From NCBI RefSeq assembly GCF_015477805.1, contig NZ_JADLQL010000007.1, positions 248,001 to 312,000 on the forward strand: a DNA stretch of 64,000 nucleotides, in the 5' to 3' direction. Below, in pieces: positions 25,288 to 38,105 of the stretch. How positions within the stretch are numbered: position 1 is the first letter of the stretch; the number at the start of each line of letters is the position of its first letter. The notes beneath the pieces are model-generated. The model was not told the DNA's origin. It made no database searches and saw only the letters and a program-made list of their open reading frames with translations. The DNA comes from Nocardia flavorosea (lineage in GTDB: Bacteria > Actinomycetota > Actinomycetes > Mycobacteriales > Mycobacteriaceae). The position numbers and the translations under genes were made by a program.

Positions 25288-28200
25288 TTGGCAGTCTCCA
25301 CCCAGACAAGCGCCAATACGAAGCTGGGAGTTTCCGGAGGTATCCCCGGGGCTCCGTTGCGGGTGTCTTTCGCGAAGCTCCGGGAGCCGCTGGAGGTGCC
25401 CGGACTTCTCGATCTACAAACGGAATCTTTCGCCTGGCTGGTCGGCACGCCGGAATGGCGTGAGCGGGCCGCCGCTCGCGGCGACGGCGGGCTGGTCGGC
25501 GGGCTCGAAGAAGTTCTCGAGGAGCTCTCGCCGATCGAGGATTTCTCCGGCTCGATGTCCCTGTCCTTCTCCGACCCGCGCTTCGAAGAGGTCAAGGCCT
25601 CCATCGACGAGTGCAAAGACAAGGACATGACCTACGCGGCGCCGTTGTTCGTCACCGCGGAGTTCATCAACAACAACACCGGTGAGATCAAGAGCCAGAC
25701 GGTCTTCATGGGCGATTTCCCGATGATGACCGATAAGGGCACCTTCATCATCAACGGCACCGAACGCGTCGTGGTGTCCCAGCTGGTCCGTTCGCCGGGC
25801 GTCTACTTCGACCAGTCGGTCGACAAGAGCACCGAGAAGGATCTGCACAGCGTCCGGGTCATCCCGAGTCGCGGCGCCTGGCTGGAGTTCGACGTCGACA
25901 AGCGCGATACCGTCGGTGTGCGTATCGACCGCAAGCGCCGGCAGCCGGTCACCGTTCTGCTCAAGGCCCTCGGCTGGACCAACGAGGAGATCGCCGAGCG
26001 TTTCGGCTTCTCCGAGATCATGATGTCCACCCTGGAGAAGGACAACACCGCCGGCCAGGACGAGGCACTGCTCGATATCTACCGGAAGTTGCGTCCGGGC
26101 GAGCCGCCGACCAAGGAATCCGCGCAGACCCTGCTGGAGAACCTGTTCTTCAAGGAGAAGCGTTACGACCTGGCTCGCGTCGGCCGGTACAAGGTCAACA
26201 AGAAGCTGGGCATCAATGTCGGCGAACCGGTCACCGGTTCGGTGCTGACCCGCGACGATATCGTCGCGATCATCGAGTACCTGGTTCGTCTGCACCAGGG
26301 CGATCGGGTGATGACCGTTCCCGGCGGCGTCGAGGTTCCGGTGGAGGTCGACGATATCGACCACTTCGGCAACCGTCGTATCCGTACCGTCGGCGAGCTG
26401 ATCCAGAACCAGATCCGCGTGGGTCTGTCCCGGATGGAACGGGTCGTGCGTGAGCGCATGACCACCCAGGACGTCGAGGCCATCACGCCGCAGACCCTGA
26501 TCAACATCCGTCCCGTCGTGGCGGCGATCAAGGAATTCTTCGGCACCTCGCAGCTGTCGCAGTTCATGGACCAGAACAATCCGCTGTCGGGTCTGACCCA
26601 TAAGCGCCGCCTCAACGCGCTGGGCCCGGGTGGTCTGTCCCGCGAGCGCGCCGGCCTCGAGGTTCGCGACGTGCACCCGTCGCACTACGGCCGGATGTGC
26701 CCGATCGAGACCCCGGAAGGCCCGAACATCGGGCTGATCGGCTCGCTGGCGGTATATGCCCGGGTCAACCCGTTCGGTTTCATCGAGACGCCGTACCGGA
26801 AGGTCGTCGACGGTGTGGTCACCGACGAGGTCGTGTACCTGACCGCCGACGAAGAAGACCGGCACACGCGCGCCCAGGCCAATTCGGCGGTCGGCGCGGA
26901 CGGTCGGTTCGTCGACGATCGCATCCTGGCCCGTAAGGGCAACGAGGAGATGGAGTTCGTCTCCCCGGCCGAGGTCGACTACATGGACGTCTCGCCGCGC
27001 CAGATGGTGTCGGTGGCGACCGCCATGATTCCGTTCCTCGAGCACGACGACGCCAACCGTGCCCTCATGGGCGCGAACATGCAGCGTCAGGCCGTACCGC
27101 TGATCCGTTCCGAGGCGCCTGTGGTCGGCACCGGGATGGAGTTGCGTGCCGCGGTCGACGCCGGCGATGTGGTGGTGAACGAGAAGCCCGGTGTGGTGGA
27201 GGAGGTCTCCGCCGACTACATCACCGTCATGCACGACGACGGCACCCGCCGCAGCTACCGGATGCGTAAGTTCGCCCGCTCCAACCAGGGCACCTGCGCC
27301 AACCAGCGGCCGATCGTGGACGAGGGCCAGCGGGTCGAGTTCGGCCAGGTCCTGGCCGACGGGCCGTGCACCGAGAACGGTGAGATGGCGCTGGGCAAGA
27401 ACCTGCTCGTCGCGATCATGCCGTGGGAAGGCCACAACTACGAGGACGCGATCATCCTGTCGCAGCGCCTCGTGGAGGACGACGTCCTCACCTCGATCCA
27501 TATCGAAGAGCACGAGATCGACGCCCGCGACACCAAGCTGGGCGCCGAGGAGATCACCCGGGATATCCCGAACGTCTCCGACGAGGTGCTCGCCGATCTG
27601 GACGAGCGGGGCATCGTGCGGATCGGTGCCGAGGTCCGCGACGGCGACATCCTGGTCGGCAAGGTCACGCCGAAGGGTGAAACCGAGCTGACCCCCGAGG
27701 AGCGGCTGCTGCGCGCGATCTTCGGGGAGAAGGCGCGCGAGGTGCGCGATACCTCGCTGAAGGTGCCGCACGGTGAATCCGGCAAGGTCATCGGTATCCG
27801 GGTGTTCTCCCGCGAGGACGACGACGATCTGCCTCCGGGCGTCAACGAGTTGGTCCGGGTGTACGTCGCGCAGAAGCGCAAGATCCAGGACGGCGACAAG
27901 CTGGCCGGCCGCCACGGCAACAAGGGTGTTATCGGCAAGATCCTGCCGATCGAGGATATGCCGTTCCTGCCGGACGGCACCCCGGTCGACATCATCCTGA
28001 ACACCCACGGTGTGCCGCGTCGTATGAATATCGGCCAGATCCTGGAAACCCACCTCGGCTGGATCGGCAAGGCGGGCTGGAAGGTCGATATCGCCACAGA
28101 CGGCACCCGCCCGGATTGGGCGCAGGCGCTGCCCGAGCAGATGCTGGGTGCCCCGGCCGACTCCAATATCGCCACCCCGGTCTTCGATGGTGCGCGGGAA

Positions 28201-28794
28201 GAGGAGCTCACCGGTCTGCTCGCCTCGACCCTGCCCAACCGTGACGGCGAGCGCATGGTCGACGACGACGGTAAGGCGATGCTGTTCGACGGCCGGTCCG
28301 GCGAACCGTTCCCGTACCCGGTGGCCGTCGGCTACATGTACATCCTGAAGCTGCACCACCTGGTCGACGACAAGATCCACGCCCGTTCGACCGGCCCGTA
28401 CTCGATGATCACGCAGCAGCCGCTGGGTGGTAAGGCGCAGTTCGGTGGTCAGCGTTTCGGTGAAATGGAATGCTGGGCCATGCAGGCCTACGGTGCCGCC
28501 TACACCCTGCAGGAACTGCTGACCATCAAGTCCGACGACGTGGTGGGCCGGGTGAAGGTCTACGAGGCGATCGTCAAGGGCGAGAACATTCCGGAGCCGG
28601 GCATTCCGGAATCGTTCAAGGTTCTGCTCAAGGAACTCCAGTCGCTGTGCCTCAATGTCGAGGTGCTGTCCTCCGACGGCGCCGCGATCGAGATGCGTGA
28701 CGGCGACGACGAGGACCTGGAGCGGGCGGCGGCCAACCTGGGCATCAACCTGTCCCGCAACGAAGCGGCCACCGTCGACGATCTGGCGAACTAG
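25288..28794 (+). CDS. rpoB: RNA polymerase beta subunit
   Basis: This 1168-residue protein is the catalytic beta subunit and the rifampicin target. Landmarks: VSFAKLREPLEVPGLLDLQ near the start, TFIINGTERVVVSQLVRSPG, the rifampicin region GTSQLSQFMDQNN, HPSHYGRMCPIETPEGPNIG, and GGKAQFGGQRFGEMECWAM. In the rifampicin region the usual Ser in RRLSALG is Asn (AAC at 26614–26616, residue 443 here, E. coli position 531), while the Gln513, Asp516 and His526 equivalents are kept. The TTG start has GGAAGG seven bases upstream; GTG 25270 would add six residues. rpoC follows after 105 bp. Confidence 0.98.
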   Translation: MAVSTQTSANTKLGVSGGIPGAPLRVSFAKLREPLEVPGLLDLQTESFAWLVGTPEWRERAAARGDGGLVGGLEEVLEELSPIEDFSGSMSLSFSDPRFEEVKASIDECKDKDMTYAAPLFVTAEFINNNTGEIKSQTVFMGDFPMMTDKGTFIINGTERVVVSQLVRSPGVYFDQSVDKSTEKDLHSVRVIPSRGAWLEFDVDKRDTVGVRIDRKRRQPVTVLLKALGWTNEEIAERFGFSEIMMSTLEKDNTAGQDEALLDIYRKLRPGEPPTKESAQTLLENLFFKEKRYDLARVGRYKVNKKLGINVGEPVTGSVLTRDDIVAIIEYLVRLHQGDRVMTVPGGVEVPVEVDDIDHFGNRRIRTVGELIQNQIRVGLSRMERVVRERMTTQDVEAITPQTLINIRPVVAAIKEFFGTSQLSQFMDQNNPLSGLTHKRRLNALGPGGLSRERAGLEVRDVHPSHYGRMCPIETPEGPNIGLIGSLAVYARVNPFGFIETPYRKVVDGVVTDEVVYLTADEEDRHTRAQANSAVGADGRFVDDRILARKGNEEMEFVSPAEVDYMDVSPRQMVSVATAMIPFLEHDDANRALMGANMQRQAVPLIRSEAPVVGTGMELRAAVDAGDVVVNEKPGVVEEVSADYITVMHDDGTRRSYRMRKFARSNQGTCANQRPIVDEGQRVEFGQVLADGPCTENGEMALGKNLLVAIMPWEGHNYEDAIILSQRLVEDDVLTSIHIEEHEIDARDTKLGAEEITRDIPNVSDEVLADLDERGIVRIGAEVRDGDILVGKVTPKGETELTPEERLLRAIFGEKAREVRDTSLKVPHGESGKVIGIRVFSREDDDDLPPGVNELVRVYVAQKRKIQDGDKLAGRHGNKGVIGKILPIEDMPFLPDGTPVDIILNTHGVPRRMNIGQILETHLGWIGKAGWKVDIATDGTRPDWAQALPEQMLGAPADSNIATPVFDGAREEELTGLLASTLPNRDGERMVDDDGKAMLFDGRSGEPFPYPVAVGYMYILKLHHLVDDKIHARSTGPYSMITQQPLGGKAQFGGQRFGEMECWAMQAYGAAYTLQELLTIKSDDVVGRVKVYEAIVKGENIPEPGIPESFKVLLKELQSLCLNVEVLSSDGAAIEMRDGDDEDLERAAANLGINLSRNEAATVDDLAN

Positions 28795-28899
28795 GGCGCC
28801 TGCCGGGTGCCGTAGTCACGACTCGGCACCCGGCCGGCGCGTTCGAACCAATAGAGAACTTTTGCTCGTATTCGACCCGCACAGGGGAAAGGAAGTTAC

Positions 28900-32853
<3,954 letters not shown>

Positions 32854-32874
32854 TCGGTTCGTTCGGTAACAGCA

Positions 32875-32909
32875 CATCGGCCCCGCACCGTTTCGGTGCG
32901 GGGCCGATG
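32875..32909. terminator. Strong hairpin terminator after rpoC
   Basis: A 16-bp perfect stem (arms ATCGGCCCCGCACCG and its complement, loop TTT) starts 22 bp after the stop. It is symmetrical enough to stop transcription from both sides. Confidence 0.85.
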
Positions 32910-33020
32910 GCGTTCGTGCCGGCAGTTGGCGGTAGCGGTGTTGCCGCGTCGGTTGTTCCGAGCGCTCAACCCGGACTTCGCCGGCCGGCCCGGGCAGCGA
33001 ATGCCGGGGCCGGTCGGCGA

Positions 33021-33707
33021 CTATGCGGTTTCCTCGGCAGTCGTGTGACCCCGAAGGCCATCGAGGAGCGCGTTCAGGCCGAATTCGAAACTGTTGCTGG
33101 GGCTTTCGTTGTAGCCTGTGCCGGCGGCGGATTCGATGCGGGCGCGTAGGCGGGGGAATCGGCGGGCGACCTCGGTGGCGGAGTCGAGGGCTTCGGTGAG
33201 TTTTGTGTCCGGATCGCCGCCTTTGGCGGAGAAGCGGCGGCGCAGGGATATATTCGCTGCCGCGCCCACGGCATTCCCGAGGACGAACATGAAGACTGCG
33301 GCCACGGCGCGGTCTGCTTCTGCGGGGGCGAATCCCGCGTGGTCGTAGACGGCGAGGGCGTGGTCGTCGTGGCGGGACTTGTTCTCGCCGTACAGCAGAT
33401 GCGACGCCTGTGCCTGTACCAGCCAGGGATGCCGGTTCATCATCTTGTACATATCGACGGCCATGGTTTCCGCTGCCGTGCGCCAGTCCATCGTGTATGG
33501 GTCGGGCAGGGTGATTTCGGCCCAGACCTCGTCTGCCGCGAGGCGGACTAGGTTGTCCTTGTTCTGGACGTGCCAGTACATCGCGGTGGGAGCGGCATCG
33601 AGGCGTTTACCCAGGCTCCGCATATTGAGTCCGTCGAGGCCCTCCTCGTCGAGGAGTTGGATGGCGGTGCCGACGATCTGGTCGCGGGTGAGGGTGTCGC
33701 GGGGCAT
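33021..33707 (-). CDS. TetR family regulator with TetR_C-type domain
   Basis: This 228-residue repressor begins MPRDTLTRDQIVGTAIQLLD and has the helix-turn-helix LDGLNMRSLGKRLDAAPTAMYWHVQNKDNL, which resembles the tetracycline-repressor class. The C-terminal half is helical with PWLVQAQAS and a hydrophobic pocket region (AVAAVFMFVLGNAVGAA). It is divergent from a small membrane protein gene across a region with three matching palindromes, so it very probably represses both genes. The ligand is unknown. Confidence 0.9.
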   Translation of the reverse strand: MPRDTLTRDQIVGTAIQLLDEEGLDGLNMRSLGKRLDAAPTAMYWHVQNKDNLVRLAADEVWAEITLPDPYTMDWRTAAETMAVDMYKMMNRHPWLVQAQASHLLYGENKSRHDDHALAVYDHAGFAPAEADRAVAAVFMFVLGNAVGAAANISLRRRFSAKGGDPDTKLTEALDSATEVARRFPRLRARIESAAGTGYNESPSNSFEFGLNALLDGLRGHTTAEETA

Positions 33708-33737
33708 GGAACGACTCTAGATCGCTGACGACTCTTC

Positions 33738-33808
33738 TTGCACAAAGTACAACGACGGTGCTTGCACTTAGTGCAAGTAAAGCGCTACAGTACTTTTACT
33801 TAGTGAAA
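33738..33808. promoter_or_regulatory. Three TetR operator palindromes
   Basis: O1 TTGCACAAAGTACAA (33738–33752), O2 TTGCACTTAGTGCAA (33762–33776, a perfect 15-mer around one central base, extended by C and G outside), and O3 TTTTACTTAGTGAAA (33794–33808) share the pattern TTnnACnnAGTnnAA or a close variant. They fill the gap between the divergent TetR and membrane protein genes. Confidence 0.8.
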
Positions 33809-33844
33809 GTCGGTGCCGACGGTGCCGAGCGAAGGGAACCGGTC

Positions 33845-34363
33845 ATGAACCTCCTCGTCGCCACACTGGCAGCTGCCATCGCCGCAGCGTTCGTCAGCAT
33901 GCCGCTGGTCCGGCACCGATACGGCAGGACTGCCATGGTCGAGGCGCAGAACGAACTGGCGCGGCAGGGGGTGCGCACCACGGCGTTGCGTGAGAACGGG
34001 ATGCGCTTCGACGCCAGTGGGCATGAATCGGCCGCGCCGATCGGCATCGCCGCCCTGCTGCTCACCGTCGCCGGGCTGAACCTCGCCGGTGTGGCGTGGA
34101 CCGCGCCGCTGAACACGGTGGTATTCGCCCTGGTGCTGCTCGGCAATGCGGTTATCGTCTACAGCAATCTCACCGCGGTGGAGTCGGTGCGTGCGGCTTT
34201 CCGTCGTAAGAACGATCCGGAGTTGATGCGCGTAGATGTTGCGGCACTGTTGCGCGCGGCCGAAGCGGGTTTCCCGGCGTGGACCTGGACGTTGCAGAGG
34301 ATTCGTAATGCGGTGGTGTTCGCCGCCGCCGCGGCAGCGATCGTGGCGACGTTCGTCGCTTGA
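33845..34363 (+). CDS. Small membrane protein controlled by the divergent TetR
   Basis: This 172-residue protein has about four hydrophobic segments: an N-terminal helix (NLLVATLAAAIAAAFVSMPL), two central ones (APIGIAALLLTVAGLNLAG, LNTVVFALVLLGNAVIVY) and one at the C-terminus (AVVFAAAAAAIVATFVA). I do not recognise the family. ATG 33845 is preceded by AAGGGA, which decides the start; a longer frame from 33758 would run through the operators. Its regulation suggests a role induced by a small molecule, but that is inference. Confidence 0.75.
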   Translation: MNLLVATLAAAIAAAFVSMPLVRHRYGRTAMVEAQNELARQGVRTTALRENGMRFDASGHESAAPIGIAALLLTVAGLNLAGVAWTAPLNTVVFALVLLGNAVIVYSNLTAVESVRAAFRRKNDPELMRVDVAALLRAAEAGFPAWTWTLQRIRNAVVFAAAAAAIVATFVA

Positions 34364-34415
34364 CCGGTCGAGACAGGCCGGCCCGCTCCACACTCGGGGC
34401 GGGCCGAAGGCTGTG

Positions 34416-35285
34416 TCAGCCCTGTCCGCTGCTCTCGGCCGGCGCCGCATCGGTTTGCGCGGCCGGTGCGCTCGCCGGACGGGGCCGAGGATCGGCAGTG
34501 CGCGCGTGGGTGGCGTACAGCGTGAGGCCGACAAAGGCCAGCCCGCCCACCAGATTGCCGATAACCGTGGGGATTTCGTTCCAGATCAGGTAATCACCGA
34601 TGGAGAAATCGCCGCCCAGCAAGAGGCCGGAAGGGAACAGAAACATATTGACGATCGAATGTTCGAACCCCATATAGAAGAACAACATGATCGGCATCCA
34701 CATGGCGATCACCTTGCCGGACACCGAGGTCGACATCATCGCCGCGACGACGCCGGTGGAAACCATCCAGTTGCACAGCACGCCCCGGATGAACAGGGTG
34801 AGCATTCCGGCCGCGCCGTGGTCGGCGTAGCCGACGGTGCGTGATTCGCCGATTTCACCGAGCCGCTGGCCGACCTCGTTCGGGTCCATCGAGAAACCCA
34901 TGGTCACGATGATCGCCATCATGACGGCGACGGTGAACGCTCCGGCGAAATTGCCGACGAATACGAGCACCCAATTGCGCAGTACCGTACGCCAGTTCAC
35001 CCCCGGGCGTCTATCCAGCCAGGCCAGCGGCACCAGGGTGAATACGCCGGTCAACAGGTCGAAACCCAGCAGGTAGAGCAGGCAGAAGCCGACCGGGAAA
35101 AGGACTGCGCCGAGTAGGGCATTGCCTGTCTGCACCGTGATGGTGACCGCGAACGCGGCGGCGAGTGCAAGTATCGCGCCCGCCATGAATGCCCGGATCA
35201 CCGTATCGCGCGTGGACATGAATGCTTTCGACTCGCCGGCGTCGATCATTGCGCCGACGAACTCCGCCGGTTTGAGGTATGACAT
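34416..35285 (-). CDS. Formate/nitrite transporter (FNT) family channel
   Basis: This 289-residue protein has six membrane segments with FNT features: KPAEFVGAMIDAGESKA at the start, LGFDLLTGVFTLVPLA, NWVLVFVGNFAGA, RGVLCNWMVSTGVV with a pore-lining region, and GFEHSIVNMFLFPSGLL with the central His. FNT channels move small monovalent anions such as formate or nitrite. The tail is Pro/Ala-rich. The ATG at 35285 has GAAGGA upstream. It is divergent from a cyanase gene, which suggests cyanate or bicarbonate-related traffic rather than formate; that is inference. Confidence 0.9.
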   Translation of the reverse strand: MSYLKPAEFVGAMIDAGESKAFMSTRDTVIRAFMAGAILALAAAFAVTITVQTGNALLGAVLFPVGFCLLYLLGFDLLTGVFTLVPLAWLDRRPGVNWRTVLRNWVLVFVGNFAGAFTVAVMMAIIVTMGFSMDPNEVGQRLGEIGESRTVGYADHGAAGMLTLFIRGVLCNWMVSTGVVAAMMSTSVSGKVIAMWMPIMLFFYMGFEHSIVNMFLFPSGLLLGGDFSIGDYLIWNEIPTVIGNLVGGLAFVGLTLYATHARTADPRPRPASAPAAQTDAAPAESSGQG

Positions 35286-35543
35286 GACACGTCCTTCGCC
35301 TGTAGTGCTCGTGGGCGAAGTGTGCGATGCCCGGATGTCCGGGTCGTATCGAATCGAGTGCACGCGTGTAACCGGGTCCTCACCAGCTCGTCCGGCACCG
35401 CTTTCCGTCGTGTATCCGGCTCTCCGAGGATTTCGACATCGAATGTATCGGCGATGTGAACAGTGTGATACGGGTGCGGTCGTATATACCCGGTGATGGC
35501 AGGCTTTCGATATTTCCGGTGTTTCCGATAACAGGAGGTTTCG

Positions 35544-35993
35544 ATGGATCCGATCATGAGCAAGAATGCCGCCGCGGAATTCGTTGTCGCGGCCCGTATC
35601 CGGCGCGGGCTGACATGGGCCGCCATCGCCGATGCGCTCGGAGCTCCGCTGGTCTGGACCACGGCCGCACTGCTGGGGCAGCATCCGATGACAGCGGAGC
35701 AGGCACGTCAGGTGTGCGATCTGCTCGGACTGGACGATGCGGTGGCGGAGGGGCTGAGCCGGCAACCCGCCCGTGGCGCCGACCCCGCCCTGATGAACGA
35801 TCCCACCATCTACCGATTCGTGGAAGCGATCTCCGTGTACGGTCCTGCGCTCAAGGAGTTGATCCACGAGGAATTCGGAGACGGGATCATGAGCGCGATC
35901 AACTTCAAGGTCGATTTCGCCCGCCGGCCGGACCCCGACGGTGACCGGGTTGTCATCACCTTCGACGGGAAGTTCCTCGACTATCGCTGGTGA
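35544..35993 (+). CDS. cynS: Cyanate hydratase (cyanase)
   Basis: This 149-residue enzyme converts cyanate and bicarbonate to ammonia and CO2. It has an N-terminal helix-turn-helix-like domain (RIRRGLTWAAIADALGAPLVWTTAALLG) and the cyanase catalytic domain with the residues equivalent to E. coli Arg96, Glu99 and Ser122 in IYRFVEAISVYG and GDGIMSAINF. It ends in GKFLDYRW, as family members do. AGGAGG at 35533–35538 five bases before ATG 35544 sets the start. It probably provides nitrogen from cyanate or detoxifies it, together with the divergent FNT channel. Confidence 0.95.
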   Translation: MDPIMSKNAAAEFVVAARIRRGLTWAAIADALGAPLVWTTAALLGQHPMTAEQARQVCDLLGLDDAVAEGLSRQPARGADPALMNDPTIYRFVEAISVYGPALKELIHEEFGDGIMSAINFKVDFARRPDPDGDRVVITFDGKFLDYRW

Positions 35994-36038
35994 TGTTTCC
36001 GAGGCTGCGTGACGGCGAGCCCGGCGACCGGAGACGGC

Positions 36039-37049
36039 TCACCGCTCGCTGTCCAGCGTGGCCATCAACGGCTCCGGATAGCGGCTGCCGTTCACCGCGG
36101 CGGCCGGTACCGCGGCGGCGATTGCGGTTTGCTCTGCTGGAGTGAGCGAAATCGCCGCCGCGGCGATCGATTCGGCCCAGCGCCGGGCGCTGCGCGTCCC
36201 GACGAGCGGGACGATATCGTTACCGCGGCCGAGTACCCAGGCGACGGCGAGCTGCGCGGTGGTGACATCTCGCTCCCGGGCCAGTGCCGCCAAAGTATCG
36301 ACGAGTTTCAGGTTGGCGCTGAGGTTCTCGCCCTGGAAACGCGGACTGCCCGCGCGGGAATCCGACAGGCCGGCACCGTCGCGGCCACGCAGCGAATCGC
36401 TGAGCAGGCCGCGGCTGAGCACGCCGTAGGCCGTGATACCGATACCGAGTTCGCGGCAGGTGGGCAGGATCTCGGCCTCGATACCGCGGGAGAACAGCGA
36501 ATACTCGATCTGCAGGTCGGCGATCGGGTGGACGGCGGCTGCCCGGCGCAAGGTTTCGGCGCCCACCTCGGAGAGGCCGATATGCCGGACGTAACCGGCG
36601 TCGACCATTTCGGCGATGGCACCGACGGTGTCCTCGATCGGCACCGCGGGATCCAGCCGTGCCGGGCGGTAGATATCGATATAGTCCACGCCGAGCCGGC
36701 GCAGGCTGTAGCTCAGGAAGTTCTTCACCGCCGCCGGGCGGGTGTCCATACCCTGCCAGCTGATATCAGGGCCCAGCATCCCGCCGAATTTCACGCTGAG
36801 GGTGACCTCTTCGCGCGGCCGGTCGGCGATCGCCCGCCCGACCAGCATCTCGTTGTGGCCGCTGCCGTAGAAATCGCCGGTGTCGATTAGGCCGGCGCCG
36901 GAGTCGAGCGCGGCATGGATGGCGGCGACCGATTCCGTTTCGTCTGCGGGCCCGTATACGCCCGACAGGCCCATGGCGCCGAATCCGATACGGCCGACCG
37001 TGGGACCGGTGCGGCCCAGCCGCGAGGTCTGCATCTGTGTCTCAGTCAT
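36039..37049 (-). CDS. Aldo/keto reductase
   Basis: This 336-residue reductase has LGRTGPTVGRIGFGAMGLSG, the catalytic IDTGDFYGSGHNEMLVG, VKFGG with the Lys, YIDIYRPARLD, and IVPLVGTRSARRW at the cofactor end. In YIDIYRPARLD the catalytic His position (usually YxHR) is not obvious, so activity may differ from classic members. The start at ATG 37049 follows family alignment; an upstream frame continues to 37337 without support. It is divergent from an XRE regulator (101-bp gap). Confidence 0.88.
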   Translation of the reverse strand: MTETQMQTSRLGRTGPTVGRIGFGAMGLSGVYGPADETESVAAIHAALDSGAGLIDTGDFYGSGHNEMLVGRAIADRPREEVTLSVKFGGMLGPDISWQGMDTRPAAVKNFLSYSLRRLGVDYIDIYRPARLDPAVPIEDTVGAIAEMVDAGYVRHIGLSEVGAETLRRAAAVHPIADLQIEYSLFSRGIEAEILPTCRELGIGITAYGVLSRGLLSDSLRGRDGAGLSDSRAGSPRFQGENLSANLKLVDTLAALARERDVTTAQLAVAWVLGRGNDIVPLVGTRSARRWAESIAAAAISLTPAEQTAIAAAVPAAAVNGSRYPEPLMATLDSER

Positions 37050-37150
37050 GCGTTCCACTGTGGTGACTCGTTCGCGGCCTCGGCAGAGACGCTTGATCGG
37101 GGGAGCGGCGATCCCTGGCTGCGGGCGCCGCGGTGCGCGACAGTGGAGGT

Positions 37151-38053
37151 ATGGACCGCAGCGAACTCGCCGACTTCCTTCGCCGGCGTCGCGATCAGTT
37201 GACGCCCGCGGACGTCGGGCTGCCGCCCGGTTCGCGCCGCCGGACACCGGGGTTGCGGCGCGACGAGGTGGCGGCGCTCGCCGGGATCTCCACCGACTAC
37301 TACACCCGGCTGGAACAGGCGCGGGGGCCGCGGCCATCCACCCAGGTGCTGGCCGCGCTCACCCGGGCGTTGCGGTACACCAGCGACGAACGCGACCACG
37401 TCTACTTCCTGTGCGATCATGCCCCACCGAGCGGTAGCGGCCCGGACAAACACATCGGGCCGGGGATGATGCACGTCCTCGCCAAACTCGACGACACCCC
37501 GGCAGCCGTCGTCACCGACCTCGGCGAAACGCTGGCGCAGAACCGGTTGCACACGCTGCTGATCGGTGATCAGACGGCGCTGTCCGGCCGGAACCGCTTC
37601 TTCGCTTGGCGGTGGTTCACCGACCCGGCGGCCCGTGATTTCTGCCCGCCCGACGATGTGGACCGGATATCACGCCGGCAGGTGGCCGATCTACGTGCCA
37701 CCGCGGCGCGGCGCGCGAAGGACCCCGATGTGCTGGATCATGTGGGCGCGCTGCGCGCGGCCAGTGCCGAGTTCGAGCGGCTCTGGAACGAGCATCTGGT
37801 GAGCGTGCGGCTTTCCGATGTGAAAAGCATTGTGCATCCCGAAGTCGGCGCGATCGCCTTCGATTGCGAAACGCTGCTCACCACCAGCGCCACTCAGCGG
37901 CTGCTGATCTACCGGCCGCGGCCGGGTACCGATGCCGCGGAGAAGCTGGACCTGCTCCGCGTCATCGGTACCCAGCGCTTGGACCGCTGCGAGCCGGTGA
38001 CTGCGCCTGCGGCCACGCTGCCCGACCAGCGGCGATTCGCAGTGCCCGAGTAA
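37151..38053 (+). CDS. XRE family regulator with MmyB-like ligand-binding domain
   Basis: This 300-residue regulator has an N-terminal helix-turn-helix (LADFLRRRRDQLTPADVGL, TPGLRRDEVAALAGISTDYYTRLEQARG), then a PAS-like MmyB domain (AAVVTDLGETLAQNRLHTLL, FAWRWFTDPAARDFCP). In this family the C-terminal domain senses small, often fatty-acid-like ligands. The divergent aldo/keto reductase is its probable target. The start follows the family pattern; GGAGG lies very close to the ATG, so the exact start is a little uncertain. Confidence 0.9.
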   Translation: MDRSELADFLRRRRDQLTPADVGLPPGSRRRTPGLRRDEVAALAGISTDYYTRLEQARGPRPSTQVLAALTRALRYTSDERDHVYFLCDHAPPSGSGPDKHIGPGMMHVLAKLDDTPAAVVTDLGETLAQNRLHTLLIGDQTALSGRNRFFAWRWFTDPAARDFCPPDDVDRISRRQVADLRATAARRAKDPDVLDHVGALRAASAEFERLWNEHLVSVRLSDVKSIVHPEVGAIAFDCETLLTTSATQRLLIYRPRPGTDAAEKLDLLRVIGTQRLDRCEPVTAPAATLPDQRRFAVPE

Positions 38054-38105
38054 CGCCCCGGTGCCACTCGGCGGCGTGGTGGCGGTACCCCGGGCATACG
38101 CGTGC

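Noticed and set aside
25414..28380. A 988-residue minus-strand frame opposite rpoB
   Set aside because: It mirrors the coding frame of rpoB. Its His/Asp/Val-rich, domain-free sequence is what the complement of high-GC codons gives.
35420..35470. Inverted repeat TTC-ACATCG / CGATGTGAA upstream of cynS
   Set aside because: The arms match only with a bulged base, and there is no regulator gene nearby to bind them.
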